A DNA stretch of 64,000 bases from Dermatemys mawii (GCA_007922305.1 ML677373.1:19906852-19970851); one strand, 5' to 3'. Shown: positions 45,536 to 58,559, numbered from the stretch's first letter. A program made the numbers and translations. Notes: generated by a model from the sequence alone, not told the origin.

Positions 45536-46920
45536 GAACCATAAGAAAGGCCATGCTGGGTCAGACCAATTGTCCATCTAGCCCAGTAGCCAGTCTTTTG
45601 ACAGTAGCCAGTATCAGATGCTTCATAGGGAATGAACAGAACCAGGCAATTTATTGAGCGATTTATCTGCTGTTGTCCAGTCCCAGCTTCTGGCAGTGAG
45701 AGGTTTAGGAATAACCCTGACCATCTTGGGTAATAGCCCTTGATGGACCTATACTCCAGTAACTTACCCAATTCTTTTTTTATCCAATTTTACTTTTGGC
45801 CTTCACAAAATCCACTGGCAACAAGTTCTACAGGTTGACTGGGTTGTGTGAATTAGTTCTGCCTTGTGTATGTTTAAAACCTGCTGCCTATAATTTCATT
45901 GGGTGATGCCTGGTTCTTGTATTATGTAAATAACACTTCCCAATTCACTTTCTCCACCTCCTTCATGATTTTACAGAGCGCTCTAATTTTCCCTCCCCCG
46001 TTCTCTTTTTGAAGCTGAACAGTCTTTTTTAATCTCTCCTCATATGGAAGCTGTTCCATACCCCAGTCAGTTTTGTTGCCCTTCTCTGTACTTTTTCCAA
46101 TTCTAATCTTTTTGGAGATGAGATGACCCGAATGGACTTACTATTCAAGATGTGGTCATACCATGGATTTATGTAGTGGCATATTTCCTGTCCCTTTCCT
46201 CCTGGTTCGACTGCCACTGCACATTGAGTTGATGTCTTCAGAGAACTATCCACAGTGACTTCAAGATCTAGGCTGGCAGGCCTGTAATTGCTAGGAATGT
46301 TTATGGAGCCTTTTTTTATCCACCAGTTACGATACAAAGGCTGATTTAAGTTGCTTATGTACCACATTTAGTGGTTCTGTTATTTCATATTTGAGTTTTT
46401 TTGGAATTCTTCGGTGGGTGAATAGCATCTAGTCTTGGTGACTTATTACTGTTTAGCTTCTCAGTTTGTTCCAGAGCCTCCTATAATGACACCTCAATCT
46501 CTGATAGTTCTGATTTGTTACCTAAAAGGAATGGCTCAGGTGTGAAAGTCTCTTCTCCTCTGCAGTGAAGATGGATACAAAGCATTCAGTTTCTCTGCAA
46601 TGGCCTTGTCTTCCCTGAATGTGCCTTTAGCATCTTGATTGTACAGTGGTCCCTCCTGATTGTTTGGCAGGCTTCCTGCTTCTGATGTATTGAAAAAATG
46701 TTTTCTGATAGTTTGTCTCTTTTGTTAGGTACTCTTCAGATTCCTTTTTATCCTGCCTCATTATACTTGTGTACTAGATTTGCCAAAGTTTGTGTTCCTT
46801 TCTATTGTCCTCAATAGAATTTGACTTCCAATTTTTAAAGGATGCCTTTTTGTCTGTCTGTCTTATTCTGCTTAGCCATGGTGGAATTTTTTGATCCTCC
46901 TACTGTTTTTTATCATAAGA
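45536..46920 (-). mobile_element. CR1 LINE, antisense, inside the 3' UTR
   Basis: On the minus strand it ends at about 45536 with 'ggtctgacccagcatggcct' and upstream encodes decayed reverse-transcriptase C-terminal sequence: INPWYDHIL, later LELEKVQRRATKL. Frames are interrupted. The 5' boundary (46900-46960) is approximate. It sits in opposite orientation to GNA13, as is common for LINEs tolerated in transcripts. Confidence 0.88.
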
Positions 46921-47289
46921 ATACTTGAGCCAAACATGCTACATAAGGTTTTCTAGAGGTGCCATTTGCCACAAGTTATATTTTGCCCAAAGTTCCATTA
47001 CAACTAACTTTTGTGGGGTTCCACTTTGGTAGTGGAGCAAAACATACTTTTGGCTGAAACTTTGTATGCCAAAGAGCATGTTACTAAATAAAATTAAGCT
47101 TGGCCAATTAATGTTTTAAAGACATAACTCCAGATCACTACTGCACAAATCAAGTAGTTCTGTGTTGCTACTTGCCCCACAGAATAGGCTAATTCTTGTG
47201 GCGTGAGAGCAATTTCTTAAGGTGGGTTTTATCATAGATGCGCTGCATGTATGGCACGTGGTTTGACATAAAGTTCTAATGGCTTAAAA

Positions 47290-47485
47290 CAGTCTGCATT
47301 GAAGATGGATCATTTTGGTAGAAGTCAGGGAAGCTTGAGCTCTATTCCCAACTCTTCCTCTGACTTCCTGTGAGTAAGTCATTTAAACTTCTCTGTACCT
47401 CATTCTCTCATCAGTAAGATGGGAACAGTGCTTACCCACCACTGCAAAGTGCTTAGAAATCTATGGATGCAGTGCTATGGAAATG
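47290..47485 (+). repeat. CORE-SINE / MIR-family copy in the 3' UTR
   Basis: 'ctgacttcctgtgagtaagt', 'cttctctgtacctcattctc' and 'gcaaagtgcttagaaatcta' keep the MIR order and tail. Confidence 0.7.
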
Positions 47486-48840
47486 CAAAATACTCTTATG
47501 CCAACTATTTCTGTCAGTCTAAACCAAAATTCACTTATTAAAAAAAACTGAAACACTGACATTTCACATCACAGGATCTGTTTGTTAAAACTGATACCCA
47601 TCCAGGAATAGCACCTGTCTCTGTGGTGTCAGGCACCCACAAGTCAATGAGAGGCGAATGTTTAAGAATCAAGCCCTTGAACTTCACTTTATCAAGTAAA
47701 TGTTTCCAAAGGGTCCCTAACAATGAGTAAATCTGCTTTTCAAAATGCTTCCATATGCCTTGGAGTAATCCAAAATACATGTGGCTTTGTTTTGGTTAAG
47801 TGTCATGCATGTTCTTCCCAGAAAGGCCTTGCTTTCTTAACTAGAGTTCTAGCCACCCCTCTCCTTGGATCACTCAGCCTAAAACTTTGACATCAAGACA
47901 GGGCAGGAAATTCCGTGTGTGAAACATCTCTCCATCTGAAACTTACACTGACTAATTCCATGTAAGACAATTGTATTGAGGTAAATAATTTGCTGGTATT
48001 CTCTCTTCTTCCCCACCCCACCCCCGTTTTTTTTCCTGAAGACTAACCTTGAAACATTTGTATATTTGTTCCTATATGACAGACTGGCTCAAAACTACAC
48101 TGTGGGCATTTCCATCTTCTTTTTGCTTATTACTTGCGGACACACTGAAAGAGCACGGTTTACGCTGCTTTATTTCTTTTGGGATTTGTTACTGGATGTT
48201 GGGGGTGTGTTTTTGTGGAAATGTATAATTTGGATGCAAGGTGTAGTAACATAATATTGCTGAACAGAGACTGTCCGTATACGTACTGAAGCAAAGCAAG
48301 CGTGTGATCAAAATCAGACTAATAAAAATGTGAAGACTGAGTGTAAACCAGTAAGCATGGTACAAAGTCAGGACTTAAATTTCCAGTAGAGGTGGGAATG
48401 CAGGAAAAAGCCTGAGGCGCTTAGGAAAAAAAAATACTTTAAACTGGACTAATTTTCCAAGAATCATTGGCTAGACACTGCTGCACTGAATGATCAGTAA
48501 CTGCATTGAGCTATGATTTCTATATATCACTATCTTGTACAGTCTGTACTTGAAGGTGAAAATGGCATTTTAGCAAACGTTCCTTGCTGCATTGTTTAAA
48601 TTTGTTTGGTACCTGAAAATAAATGGCTGTTCACCAGATCTTGGAAAAAAATCCATTTACCAATGGAATAAGCCCCCACATTCCTCAGGTGGAATAAGCC
48701 ATCAGTTCCTGCAGAGTGTACAGTCTCATTTTAAATAAAAAATCTGGCCCCTACGGAGGAGTCCCCTCATCTTTCCAGAGCGGCCTCTGGCTAATAGGCT
48801 TAGTCCTTTAGCTAATAAGTGTCTGGTAAAGGGTTCTTAA

Positions 48841-48848
48841 TCTTGCCA
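48841..48848 (+). promoter_or_regulatory. miR-31 8-mer match in the GNA13 3' UTR
   Basis: TCTTGCCA is a full 8-mer site (seed complement plus A) for miR-31, a reported repressor of human GNA13. Confidence 0.4.
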
Positions 48849-49801
48849 TCCAGGATTCTAGCAAACCTAAAATCCGTCAAGCATGTCTGTAGTATTTCCT
48901 GACTCTTGGCTAATACTGACTCAGTATTTTGAACTCCACAGAAACTTTGGAACTAATGGGTTTTTATTCCATCCTGCCGTTCATGTATGTAAAACTTAAA
49001 AAAAAAAAACACCACCTGTTAGTTCTGAAAACAACAGAGTTTGGGATATGGCCCTATGAGTTTATAAGCAAGTTGCTACTTGAAGACTGCGATAGTTGTG
49101 CACTCCTTTAGCTTTCCTGCTGGTTGCCAAGCTAGTCCAGAATCTCTAGGCATTATCTTTAAAGATGGTTGCAGAAGTTGTTTTCCAACAGCAACATTTC
49201 CTGTTTCAGAATACCAGTGTTTCATGCTAAATTAGTCACAAGATGACTTTTTCAGGTCTTTCTGTATTTGATGGTACCATGATGTAGATTAATCTAAAAT
49301 AGGATTTTTTTTAAATTACACAGCATTGCGATACAGTGCCATTTGCAGTTTCTTTGCCTTGAACTTGAAAACAAATAATTGAATAGAATATTTAACACTG
49401 CTTTCCTGTGCTTTAAATAGCAGAGAGAGCTTACCTTCCATGAAGCCTTATGAAAAATATTTTGTAACAACCTCATAATTCTTTATCTAACAATCAAGAT
49501 TTGTATTAGCTTTGTATAAATGTTTGTGGCTTACAGTTTTTATGTGTATCTTTTATAACTTTCCTGGGGCTAACAGCATCTTTATATTGTACATTGCTCT
49601 CCTTGCTTTAGTTCAGAATTGGCAATAAATTATTTCTATAGAGGGTCTTAAAGAAAAAAGCTTCATGTGCTTTTACAAAATGGTTAAATTACTAATAGAT
49701 TAAAGCCTCTTTCAGTTGTACATTGCTCTGTACATACTCTGCAAGTGTTGCCTTTCAGCTATTAATATTTGCCTTGTGTTTAAAAAAAATTACTGACGAT
49801 A

Positions 49802-49807
49802 AATAAA
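49802..49807 (+). promoter_or_regulatory. GNA13: Candidate distal polyadenylation signal of GNA13
   Basis: AATAAA in 'gataaataaacatatac'. Alternative upstream signals exist at 49624 and 48618. The cleavage site is expected 10-30 bases downstream. Confidence 0.5.
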
Positions 49808-49825
49808 CATATACAGCTTCATTTG

Positions 49826-52740
49826 GGTGCTATGAATTTACTTTACCTTCAGTTCTTAATCATGTATAATGAAAGTTGAGTGAGCTTGTTTAAGGCTTAA
49901 GAACAGCAAAGTTTGACTCTGCCCCTAATTTAAAATATTCACTATGTATTTTGATTTCAAACTTTTGTAGCAAGGACATCGTAATGATTTCTGGTCTGGC
50001 ACAAACTCTGTGCCGAAGGGCATCCTTCCAAAGCTCTAGGCGCCCTTGACATCCTTTCAGCATAAGGGATACAATGTAAAAATTGAACAAAGCAACAGCA
50101 CTTTTTCCTCTCACTATCACACAGCATTGGATCACCAGTCCTGTGACCAGAATTTCAAAAACCCTTAAGATGTTGTCATTTGAAAGGCACTTCTGTGTTG
50201 CTTATGGGGTTAAATGGCAAAGCTTTATATACATTAATTAGCTTGTTCAAAATATAGATGCAGGGATTTGCAGCCTTCCTTTTGTTACATCACAGAATAC
50301 AGCAGTGTCAATTTTTCACCATCGTATTTTGTGTAGCTACAATATGAAATGGTTAGGAGGATGGTGCTGATCCCTGCCAAAGTCCCACTGAATGCAATGG
50401 GAGTTAAGCACATTACAGCACCTGGCTTATATTTGTTTGAAGTATCAAATATAGTCCTCTGATTAAACGCATGATAGCTGCTGTCTGTCCAGAATTGTTG
50501 TCTTTGTCAACCTTAACTTTAGTGTCAACACTATCATACCACACTGATCTTCCTACAAAGTAATGGGGGTGAGGGGCTGGCTGCTTTCCATCTTCCCCTT
50601 CCTTGTAAAGAAAATGGTCTTCACCACTAAAAGTAGTATGCCATCTTACAGGTTGACTGTGTGAAAACTAATACTTGACCTTGTGGAAATTAGGAGCTAA
50701 AAGGTGTAGGGCAAGCTGACCAGAAAATAAGTTTTTCCCCTGCTTTGCAATCAGGTTTGACCAGGATCATCAAGTGTTGCAGTAACTTAACTGTTCCTTA
50801 AAAAGGATATATCACCATTGCTTTCACTTTATCACTTACCTTCACACTCAAGAAATGCCTGCACTTGAGTGACTCATCAGTACTTGCTGCATGGCTATGA
50901 CTTTGCTACCTATGTAATAAGAGGGTTTCTCTGTTTTGAACTGTTTTTCATAATCTCCGTTACTTACCCTCTCTTCTGTCTAGATTAGAATACAACCTCT
51001 TGCTTTGGAGGCTAAACTCACCAGCCATAGTGCCAAAAGCTAGCTAGTACCACCTGTCCCACTTCCCATCTTCAGAAGACAAAAGTGTCGTCGGTCCCTC
51101 TTTATATCAAGGATTATTTGGGCCTCCCCTTTTGGTTGATATGAACTTTATAGATTCTAGATTCCCAGGTCTGTGTGTGACTGATAGTTCTATGCTACTA
51201 AATTAATCTTTCCTGAAATGTGCAGGCTGCATGACTGATCTAAAATAAAAACCATTGGTAGTTAATGGTACCAGTCAAAAGAGCTTGCAAGTGCCAAATT
51301 ACTACAGCATAAATAGGTTATTTGGGTGGGGAGAGGTTGGGGGTTCAGCAGAGAAAGAAGTGAGAAACTGGGACAATCAGCCACTAAATGAAGAGGTTAG
51401 GGTGGAGTCCTGTCTATCTAATGGAGTTTCTCATTTGAGCAAGCTGAAGGCTTGTTCACTTTTTTTTTTATTGAAGAAAGAAAATTGCACAGTGAGTAGT
51501 TTCTCAAGCCTCTTCCTTCCTGTAAAAGGAGCACAGATTACACAATGAGGAAACTGACACAAGAAACCAAAGCTTGCATGAAGCTGCATTGAAATAGTCT
51601 CCTGCACAGCTATTTGCATCCAGTTGTGCAGCTGCTTTGCTAGGCAAGCCAGGGAGGCAGTTTCAAGCTGACTTCAGGTTCTCATTCCTGGGCAGGCGCT
51701 GACTTGCCCATTGTCCTGTTTCTCAGCTCGAGTGCAAAGTGCTACAGGAGCAGCTGCCTCACAGGAACAGCATTGCTCTGCAGGACAGGTGTGTAAACAG
51801 GACAAAAGTCTGCTCTAATTCAGTGCTTGGCTCTTTTGCATCCAGTAACAAAGGTGCTGGGGAAGCAAGGGGATGAAAACTCTGTTTATGCTCTAGACCC
51901 TATTTTCTAGATCCCAGCACTCTGCTCTGCTTATGCTCTAGATCCTATCTTCTGCATAAATGCTGGGATTAAGCCATTTAATTTTTGTTCACATCGAACA
52001 TCTCCCATGATACCTGAAACCTTGCCCTCCAGAAACTCAACCTGTGCTGTCAATTGATAGTCTCCTCTTGGAAAGCATTGTATAGTTAGTCGTGGGGGAG
52101 GGGAAGACTTGCCTTTAAAAACTGAGTACCCTCTAAAGCCTCATGAAACAACTAAATTTACTATATAGCTGCAGAAGTTGGCAGCAGAATATTTGGTTTG
52201 TCATGCACATTTGTTCAGATCTCCCATAAGTCATTCTCCTATCCTAGTGAAGAACCTAAAAAACAGAGCAGACAAAAACTAGGTGTGAGTGTTAATATAG
52301 TAGGATTTTTTCCAATCAAATTACAGGAAGGATGTTTGGTCAGAAACTGGAGTTACTTTGATTTTAAATTAGTCCAATAATTAGAGGCAATGGGCATCCT
52401 TTAAAAGTTTGGAGGGATGGGCTTGAAGCATCCAATTCTAAAGTACTACAGTACACTTACCACTTTGCTTAAACACCTGGGTAGGTATCAGTTTTTGCTG
52501 CACTTCCATAAACCACAAGCTCAAATTTTAGCAGAGTGGAGGGTGGGCCCATCCCTTCAAGGCAGACAAATGTAGTTCTATAGTTTATTCTGTAGGGGTG
52601 TTCTGGGTAAGAGCTTAAACAAGGGTCCTGTCAGAACTCTAGTGCTATTTGTAAGAGGGGTGGTTGAAGGCTTTATTGCATGTGAAGTATTTTAAAACTA
52701 GCTTTTTAAACCCAGATTTTTTCCCTGTTGAGCTGGTTGG
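49826..52740. other. Intergenic, no gene recognised
   Basis: No exon with splice sites and family similarity is seen. About 50360-50440 looks like an eroded dispersed repeat ('gtcccactgaatgcaatggg'). The denser GC segment 51600-51800 has no convincing frame. Confidence 0.45.
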
Positions 52741-52756
52741 TTGTGTGTGATACCAT

Positions 52757-52845
52757 CTTTTGGAGAGTGCTCCAGTGGACAGAGCCCAGGCTTGTGATCC
52801 AGGAGAGTGGGTTCTGATCCTGCTTCTGACTCTAGGGGTGATTGC
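52757..52845 (+). repeat. tRNA-like SINE head
   Basis: 'cagtggacagagcccaggct' followed by 'gggttctgatcctgcttctg' retains A-box- and B-box-like spacing (GTGGACAGAGCC ... GGGTTCTGATCC) and the MIR leader. It is a SINE remnant, not a tRNA gene. Confidence 0.6.
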
Positions 52846-52899
52846 AGATGGTTTAATGTGTTGCAAAAAGTTTAGTTTTCCTCCACTAGCACCTATACT

Positions 52900-54840
52900 G
52901 TGAGCTCTGGGTGCTGAAAAACTGGTTCAAAACATGCTAGTGCATGCATAGGGTCTTGATAGCAGGATCTGGCCTAAATGAGAATCAGTGCACCAAGGGA
53001 TGAGACAGTACAAAGGAGGGAGAGAATATGGTGAAGGCTCATACCATGTGCTTGTTACATGCACATCTGATTAGTTCTTTCTTTTTGAAATATATTGATG
53101 TGAGCAGCAAAAACTGAAGGCTGGGAATGGAGGGTTTTTTAAAGTTAGCATTTTGCTGTGCAGCAGATGTACTCTGCTGGATAAAGAGCCTCTTATGTGT
53201 ACTGTCTGCAAATAAAGAGTGGACAACAGCCGTAACAGGAACTGCATGAACAATTGCTTATTCTTTGTACCAGTATTTAACTACTTCAGGCTGGGTGGAG
53301 TGAGATGCTTCTCAGCTGTTTCTCTCCCCATCCCCACAAACTGTGACCTGTTTTTTTTTCTTTGTGCTCATCCCCAATTTGCAAACCTAAAAACAAGCTG
53401 AAATGAAATTAATGGCAAGAAGGTTTGGAATAAAGCACAAGTCCCTTGTGACTCTGGCTGGTTCTACAGTACGTGGTTCCGCATTTATGTGAGGTTTGTC
53501 CCTAACTTGTGTGGAAGAGAGATTATTTTAATCGCTTGTTCTCCCTTCTTTCTTCCCCCTCTGAATTGTCTATGTGCATGCTGAGTAAACGAAGAGTAGG
53601 GCTTTTTTGGACAGAAGTTGAGTGCCCCTCCTCATTGAGAGAAGCTCTCAGAAGATCACACGAGCAGCCCCAGCCCGCTGGCAGGCGAGAATGCGGTGGC
53701 AGTCAGAGAGAATCCTTTAACTTGAGTTCAATAAACAAACTGCAGAAGATTCAAGATAAGGAATCAAAACATCCAGAAGAAATGAGAAATACACCCAGAG
53801 ATGCTCCCCGCCCACACATGTGCAGACAGCCATACTCTGTCAGTCTGGTGTCACTCCTCAGGGCTTGATTAAATGTGAAGGACTTGGTTCTGCAAACTCT
53901 GCTTCAGGATCCACCAAGATAAGCACAGCCATGCTCCGGTGCAGACAGAGCTGCACATAAAGACTAAGGGGTGAGGCAGAGCCCCCTTCACAGCAAATAG
54001 CAGTAACTGACTATCAAGCTGCCTGCACACTTGCTCCCTCCCAGCCGTGCTGAGTAGTGAAAGGGGCAGCCCTTTGGGAGACACGGAACATCCCTGCAGA
54101 GAGTAGGGCTTCAACACAGGGTGGCGGTGAAGCTGTAATCTGCCTCTTCGATGGCTGTTTAGTCCAGACCAGGATTTAGACACCTCCCATGCATGGACTC
54201 TGGCTACCATAGGTGGCTTTTGGTTAGTGTGAGAGCTAGAGAGCCAGGGGCATCGACAGGCCTGTCTGTAGCCAGCAGCCTCAAAAATAAATACGTTTCC
54301 TCTGTACTGATATCTAGGTCTTGTAGTTTCTTCTCCAGCACCAGGGTTGTGACGCTGTCCTTCTCTCAGGCCGCCTTCCTCCTAGGTAGTGGAGTGCTCA
54401 TCTGTATGAGGGTGGACACTGCAATGTTCCCGATCCTGCTCATCTCTTTCAGCCTGGGGCTTCTCTCCTCAGCTCTCCCCACGTCACAATGCAAAAGCCA
54501 AGCTTTGCAGCGTGTTTCCCGCAAGCTATGGACTCTATACTACATACCTAGTCTCACGCTGACTGCAGTCTGGGAGGCAGCCCACTCTTATTATGCGAAA
54601 GAAAACCACTGAGGTGTAAAATCCACTGAAGTAGAGGACATAATAGTGGGAAAATTACATTGGGTGGTGTAGTTCAGGCTGTCTTGCTCTGAAAACTGCC
54701 TGCCGGCGTTGCACTGGCTGAGGACAATTAATGACTGTTTACACACTGAACCCGAATATTATTTGTAGGAAGATACCTAGTTTGTGTAGTTAATTTCTAG
54801 AGTCTTGCTACATCAGACCATTCTGTCACCAAGCTCTTCC
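52900..54840. other. Intergenic, no gene recognised
   Basis: Frames of 110-139 codons (53509-53868, 54193-54612) have no recognisable domain, splice context or codon bias. I regard them as chance openings. Confidence 0.4.
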
Positions 54841-54847
54841 ACAGTTA

Positions 54848-54940
54848 GAATCATGGAATGGAATCATAGGCCTGGAAGAGATCTCGAGAGGTCATCAAGT
54901 CTGGTCCCCGGCACTCATGGCAGGACTAAGTATTTTAAAC
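54848..54940 (-). mobile_element. CR1-like 3' fragment
   Basis: 'gaatcataggcctggaagag' followed by 'gaggtcatcaagtctggt' resembles the reverse complement of a CR1 3' UTR (the 'ggttggaagggacctcaggaggtcatctagtcc' type), about 90 bases long. Confidence 0.6.
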
Positions 54941-56425
54941 GTGTGATCAGCAGCTATGACATGAGTTTTTTTTTTAAGCATGAGATCTGTGTGCTTGGTT
55001 TGCGTTTGTTTGTTAAGCTTTCTGTAAGAAAAAGGTAACAGGTAGAAGTGACACAGATCTTCAAATGGTTGCCCTCTCATAATATTTAGCACTTCTGTGC
55101 TTCTTTAGCTCTTCAGAATCCCATTAAACAAACTTAATCTAAAGCCCTTCAGGTTTTGAATGATTAGGAGTTGACAAAACAGAGCGATTCCCTGTTGTGT
55201 TCTCTGCCCCCCTGACCAAAAAGACTCAACTGAAAATCAGTATTTTAAAAAAACCAGTACCGATCTTTCAAAAGAACAGTTCAACCAAGGCTGCGGTAGT
55301 GACACTCTTATTTACATCACGTCAGGTCTTTAAGGATGACATAGAATGAAGGAAGAGCTTTCTGTTTTGTTTGCATGTGTAAATCAAGCAGACCTTGCTT
55401 AATTTTTGTCCTTAAAGTGCCCAGAGTTTAGTGGAGGAAAAGGAATGAGATTCTGCTTACACCTGGTGTGAAAAAGCAAGAGAGACCAAAATCTATTCTT
55501 GTGCAAAAATCTGTTCTCCCAGAAGTCAATAAGATTGCACAGGTGTAACTGTCAGCAGGGCTTGGACTGTGTTCTCATTCCCTTCTCGAATCACACACAT
55601 TCCATGCCCAGCCAACATTTTCCACTTGGGAAAGTAGTTTGAGTTCAGGCAGAAAAATGGGGACTAATTTCAGATGTATTTAGCTGTACATTTTTGGAAT
55701 GAAACTCAGAAGAAATCAAAGATGTGGTACTTTCATGATGCACTGAACTGCCAGAGAACCAGCAAATGGGCAGAACTTGCCTTTAGCCTATTCAGCCAGT
55801 CTTTCTATCATAGCTTGCTAAGAAGAGGATTTAAAATCCTTGAGAGAGCAGGGAGGGAGAAACCCACAACATTGTGTGTTGAGCTTCTTTCTGTGCTTTT
55901 GCAATCCCTAAAAAGTACAATGACATGTTGGTCTTTGGAATGAGGAACATATGGGAAGAACTTGGTTGCCTGTGCATCCCAGTATGGAAAAAATACATCA
56001 AAGAAAAAAATAGGATGTCTTTGATTTGTAGTGCAGTTCAATATAGTGTTGAACACAGTGCATCCCCTCAATGGAAGATGCTGTAAAAGTTAGTGCTAGT
56101 ATCCAGAATGGGATGTTTGTGCGGGAATTTGTTGCTTATCCATAGGAGCAATAGTTCTGGCTGGAGCTGGATAGAGTGTGGGCAAGCTTCCCACCCTACT
56201 GCTCTGGTAATGTATCTCATTCCTGACCTACAGATCTGCCTGCTTTTCCAGTCCAGAGGCACCACACAGCACTGCTCCCCAATGTACTCAGTCTGGACCT
56301 TTCTGCCTTCCCTGTCACCGCAAGCCTAGGTCTTCTGTGCAGGATCTACCAAACTGGGGACTAGGACCAGATCACCAGAATTCACTTAAGCTTGTGATTT
56401 AAATCAGGTCTCCAGAAAGCTAGTG
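54941..56425. other. Intergenic, nothing recognised
   Basis: AT-rich sequence without a clear repeat or exon. Confidence 0.4.
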
Positions 56426-56433
56426 CATTAATC

Positions 56434-57654
56434 CAGTGGTTCTCAACCAGAGGTAGGTATGCAGACGTCTTCCAGGGGGTACATCAACTCATCTTAAAAT
56501 TTGTCTAGTTTTACAATAGGCTACATAAAAAGCACTAGCGAAGTCAGTACCAACTAAAACAGGGGTGGGCAAACTACGGCCTGTGGGCCACATCCGGCCC
56601 GTGGACGCTGCCCGCGGCCCCTCCCCCCGAAGCCGCCGCGCGCCAGGGCTGCGTGCTATCCCCTCCCCCGGAGTCGCGCCCTGGGGCCAGCGCTCCGGGG
56701 GGAGCCGTGGCAAAACAGCTCCCTTCCCCCGGAGCCGCGGCTGTGCGCTAGCCTCTCCCTCGAAGCCGTGCCGCTGCAGGGGCCGGGGCTGCGGCTTCCC
56801 CCTCCCCATGAGCCGTGCTGCGGCCAGCCCTCGGGGGGGGGCACAGGTGCGCACACACCCCCGTCCCCAGAACCACACTGCGAGGGCAGCGCTCCAGGGG
56901 CCAGGGTTGCACGCTCCCCCTCCTCAGGGCTACGCCAAACACCTCTTGGTAAGGGGGTCGGGGTGGGCGGTTGGCTAAGTTGTGGGGGCAATCAGGGGAC
57001 AGAGAACAGAGTGGGTTGGATAGGTGGTAGGGCTTTGGGGTGGTGGTCAGGGTGGGGGAATCTCTCGGGGGGGGCAGGGTCATGGAGCAGCGGGGTTGGA
57101 TGGAGTGTGGGAGTCCTAGAGGTCTGTCAGGGACTGGGGCGGGGGTGTTGGGGCAGTCAGGGGACAGAGGAGTTGGGTAGGGTCCTGGGGAGTGGTTAGG
57201 GGTGAGAGGTCTCTGGAAGGGGCAGTCAGCGGACAAGGTCAGGGGTGGTTGGATGGGTCAGGGATTCTGAGGGGGAAGTAAGGGGGCGGGAATTGGGAGG
57301 GGCCAGATAAGGGGCGGGGCCTTCCCTACGTGGCCCTCCATATAATTTTGCGATCCCAATGTGGCCCTCGGGCCAAAAAGTTTGTCCACCCCTGAACTAA
57401 AATTTCATACAGTCAATGACTTGTTTATATTGCTCTATATGCTATACACTGAAATATAAGTACAATATTGATGTTCCAATTTATTTTATAATTATATGGT
57501 AGAAATGAGAAAGTAAACAATTTTTCAGTAAGTGTCCATGACACTTTCGTATTTTTATGTCTGATTTTGTGAGCAAGTAGTTTTTAAGTAAGGTGAAATT
57601 TGGGGATACACAAGACAAAGGGGTACAGTAATTTGGAAAGTTTGAGAACCACTG
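56434..57654. mobile_element. hAT MITE interrupted by another hAT element
   Basis: Outer termini CAGTGGTTCTCAACC and TTGAGAACCACTG, flanked by 'cattaatc' (56426-56433) and 'cattagtc' (57655-57662). Without the 835-bp insert and one 8-bp duplicate it would be 378 bp, close to the 385-bp intact copy at 22990-23374. The order of insertion is therefore clear. Confidence 0.9.
56560..57394. mobile_element. GC-rich hAT element (835 bp) nested in an older hAT
   Basis: Termini CAGGGGTGGGCAAACTACGG and TTTGTCCACCCCTG. Perfect 'aactaaaa' duplications lie at 56552-56559 and 57395-57402. The interior is GC-rich and CpG-rich in its left half and G-rich in its right half, with no transposase. The open frames across it are compositional. 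High CpG and exact flanks point to a fairly recent insertion. Confidence 0.92.
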
Positions 57655-57664
57655 CATTAGTCCA

Positions 57665-58550
57665 CTGTGCTCCACAAAATTAGCATCCAGAGATCAGCGT
57701 GAATGTTATGATTGGAACGGGAATCCACCCTTCTAAACTTCATTCTGTGCTCTATCAACTTCCCAGCCAAATGTATGCAAGTTTCCTCTTTTTTCAGGGG
57801 GTGTGTGGGTGTATATTATATATTTATTTGTGACTTGCATTATTATTTTCTCATTTTATTATGGCAGACTGTTTATATGGGTCTGTAGCTTTGAGACCTT
57901 TGTGCTGCTCCCTCCCTCCCCCCTGGGAATTTTGCAAATAAATCACTGTATATGTTGCAGAATGTAGCAAAGTCTTGTCTCTTTCTTGTTTTTGATTTTG
58001 CATGTGTAACGCTGCTGTGCATCACAGTATAAATCAATGCAAAGTAACCTTTACTGTCCTTTTTCTGTGCGTGATATTGAAGAAAAGTGACATTGTTTTA
58101 AACATACGAAGGTCAGTGAGAAGTCATCCTGGATGTTTCACTCGTTCTCTCTGTCAAAGCTCCAGCCACTGTTCCATGGTGAGGTTGCAGCAAGATTTCT
58201 TCCTTAATTGGAGAAGACCCCAACGGCCTGAATCAGCAGGGATGAATGCATGGAGGGTATTTAGACAATTTTTGTAATTAAACTGCATGTTATCATTCAT
58301 CTAAAACATTAGCAAGGTAAATTGTTTTCTTTATTTCCTGTTCACTGAAGTGGGGATCAAGTGTGAAAGTAACTGGATGACAGCCAGCTACTCCACCAGA
58401 GCCCAGCTTAGCTTTATTGCCTCTTCCTCCTTGATTTGCTTATAGCAGGCCAAATCACTCCATGGTATGACTCCATTGAGGTTAGTGGAGTTATACCAGA
58501 GATGAATTAAGCCCAACACCTTTTCTTAATACTATCACTTGCCTCTATGG
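57665..58550. other. Intergenic, nothing recognised
   Basis: No clear element. The frame at 58002-58277 has no recognisable product. Confidence 0.4.
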
Positions 58551-58559
58551 TGGAGGTGG

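Larger units (their letters stand above)
44377..49825 (+). other. GNA13: Probable GNA13 3' untranslated region
   Basis: AT-rich sequence after the stop holds several AATAAA signals: 47087, 48321, 48618, 49624 and 49802. The last, in 'gataaataaacatata', is the favoured distal end because non-repeat T-rich sequence continues up to it. The GNA13 3' UTR is known to be long in mammals. Seed matches for miR-182, miR-200a and miR-31, all reported regulators of human GNA13, are present. An antisense CR1 (45536-46920) and a MIR copy (47290-47480) lie within it. A shorter isoform is possible, and the end is inferred. Confidence 0.55.

Noticed and set aside
53509..54612. Possible exons of a downstream neighbour gene
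   Set aside because: The frames of 113-139 codons are single, show no homology I recognise, lack convincing splice borders and overlap frames on the other strand.
56489..57236. Several 110-160 codon frames on both strands
   Set aside because: They lie inside a GC-rich non-autonomous hAT element with proven ends, and no transposase motif is visible.
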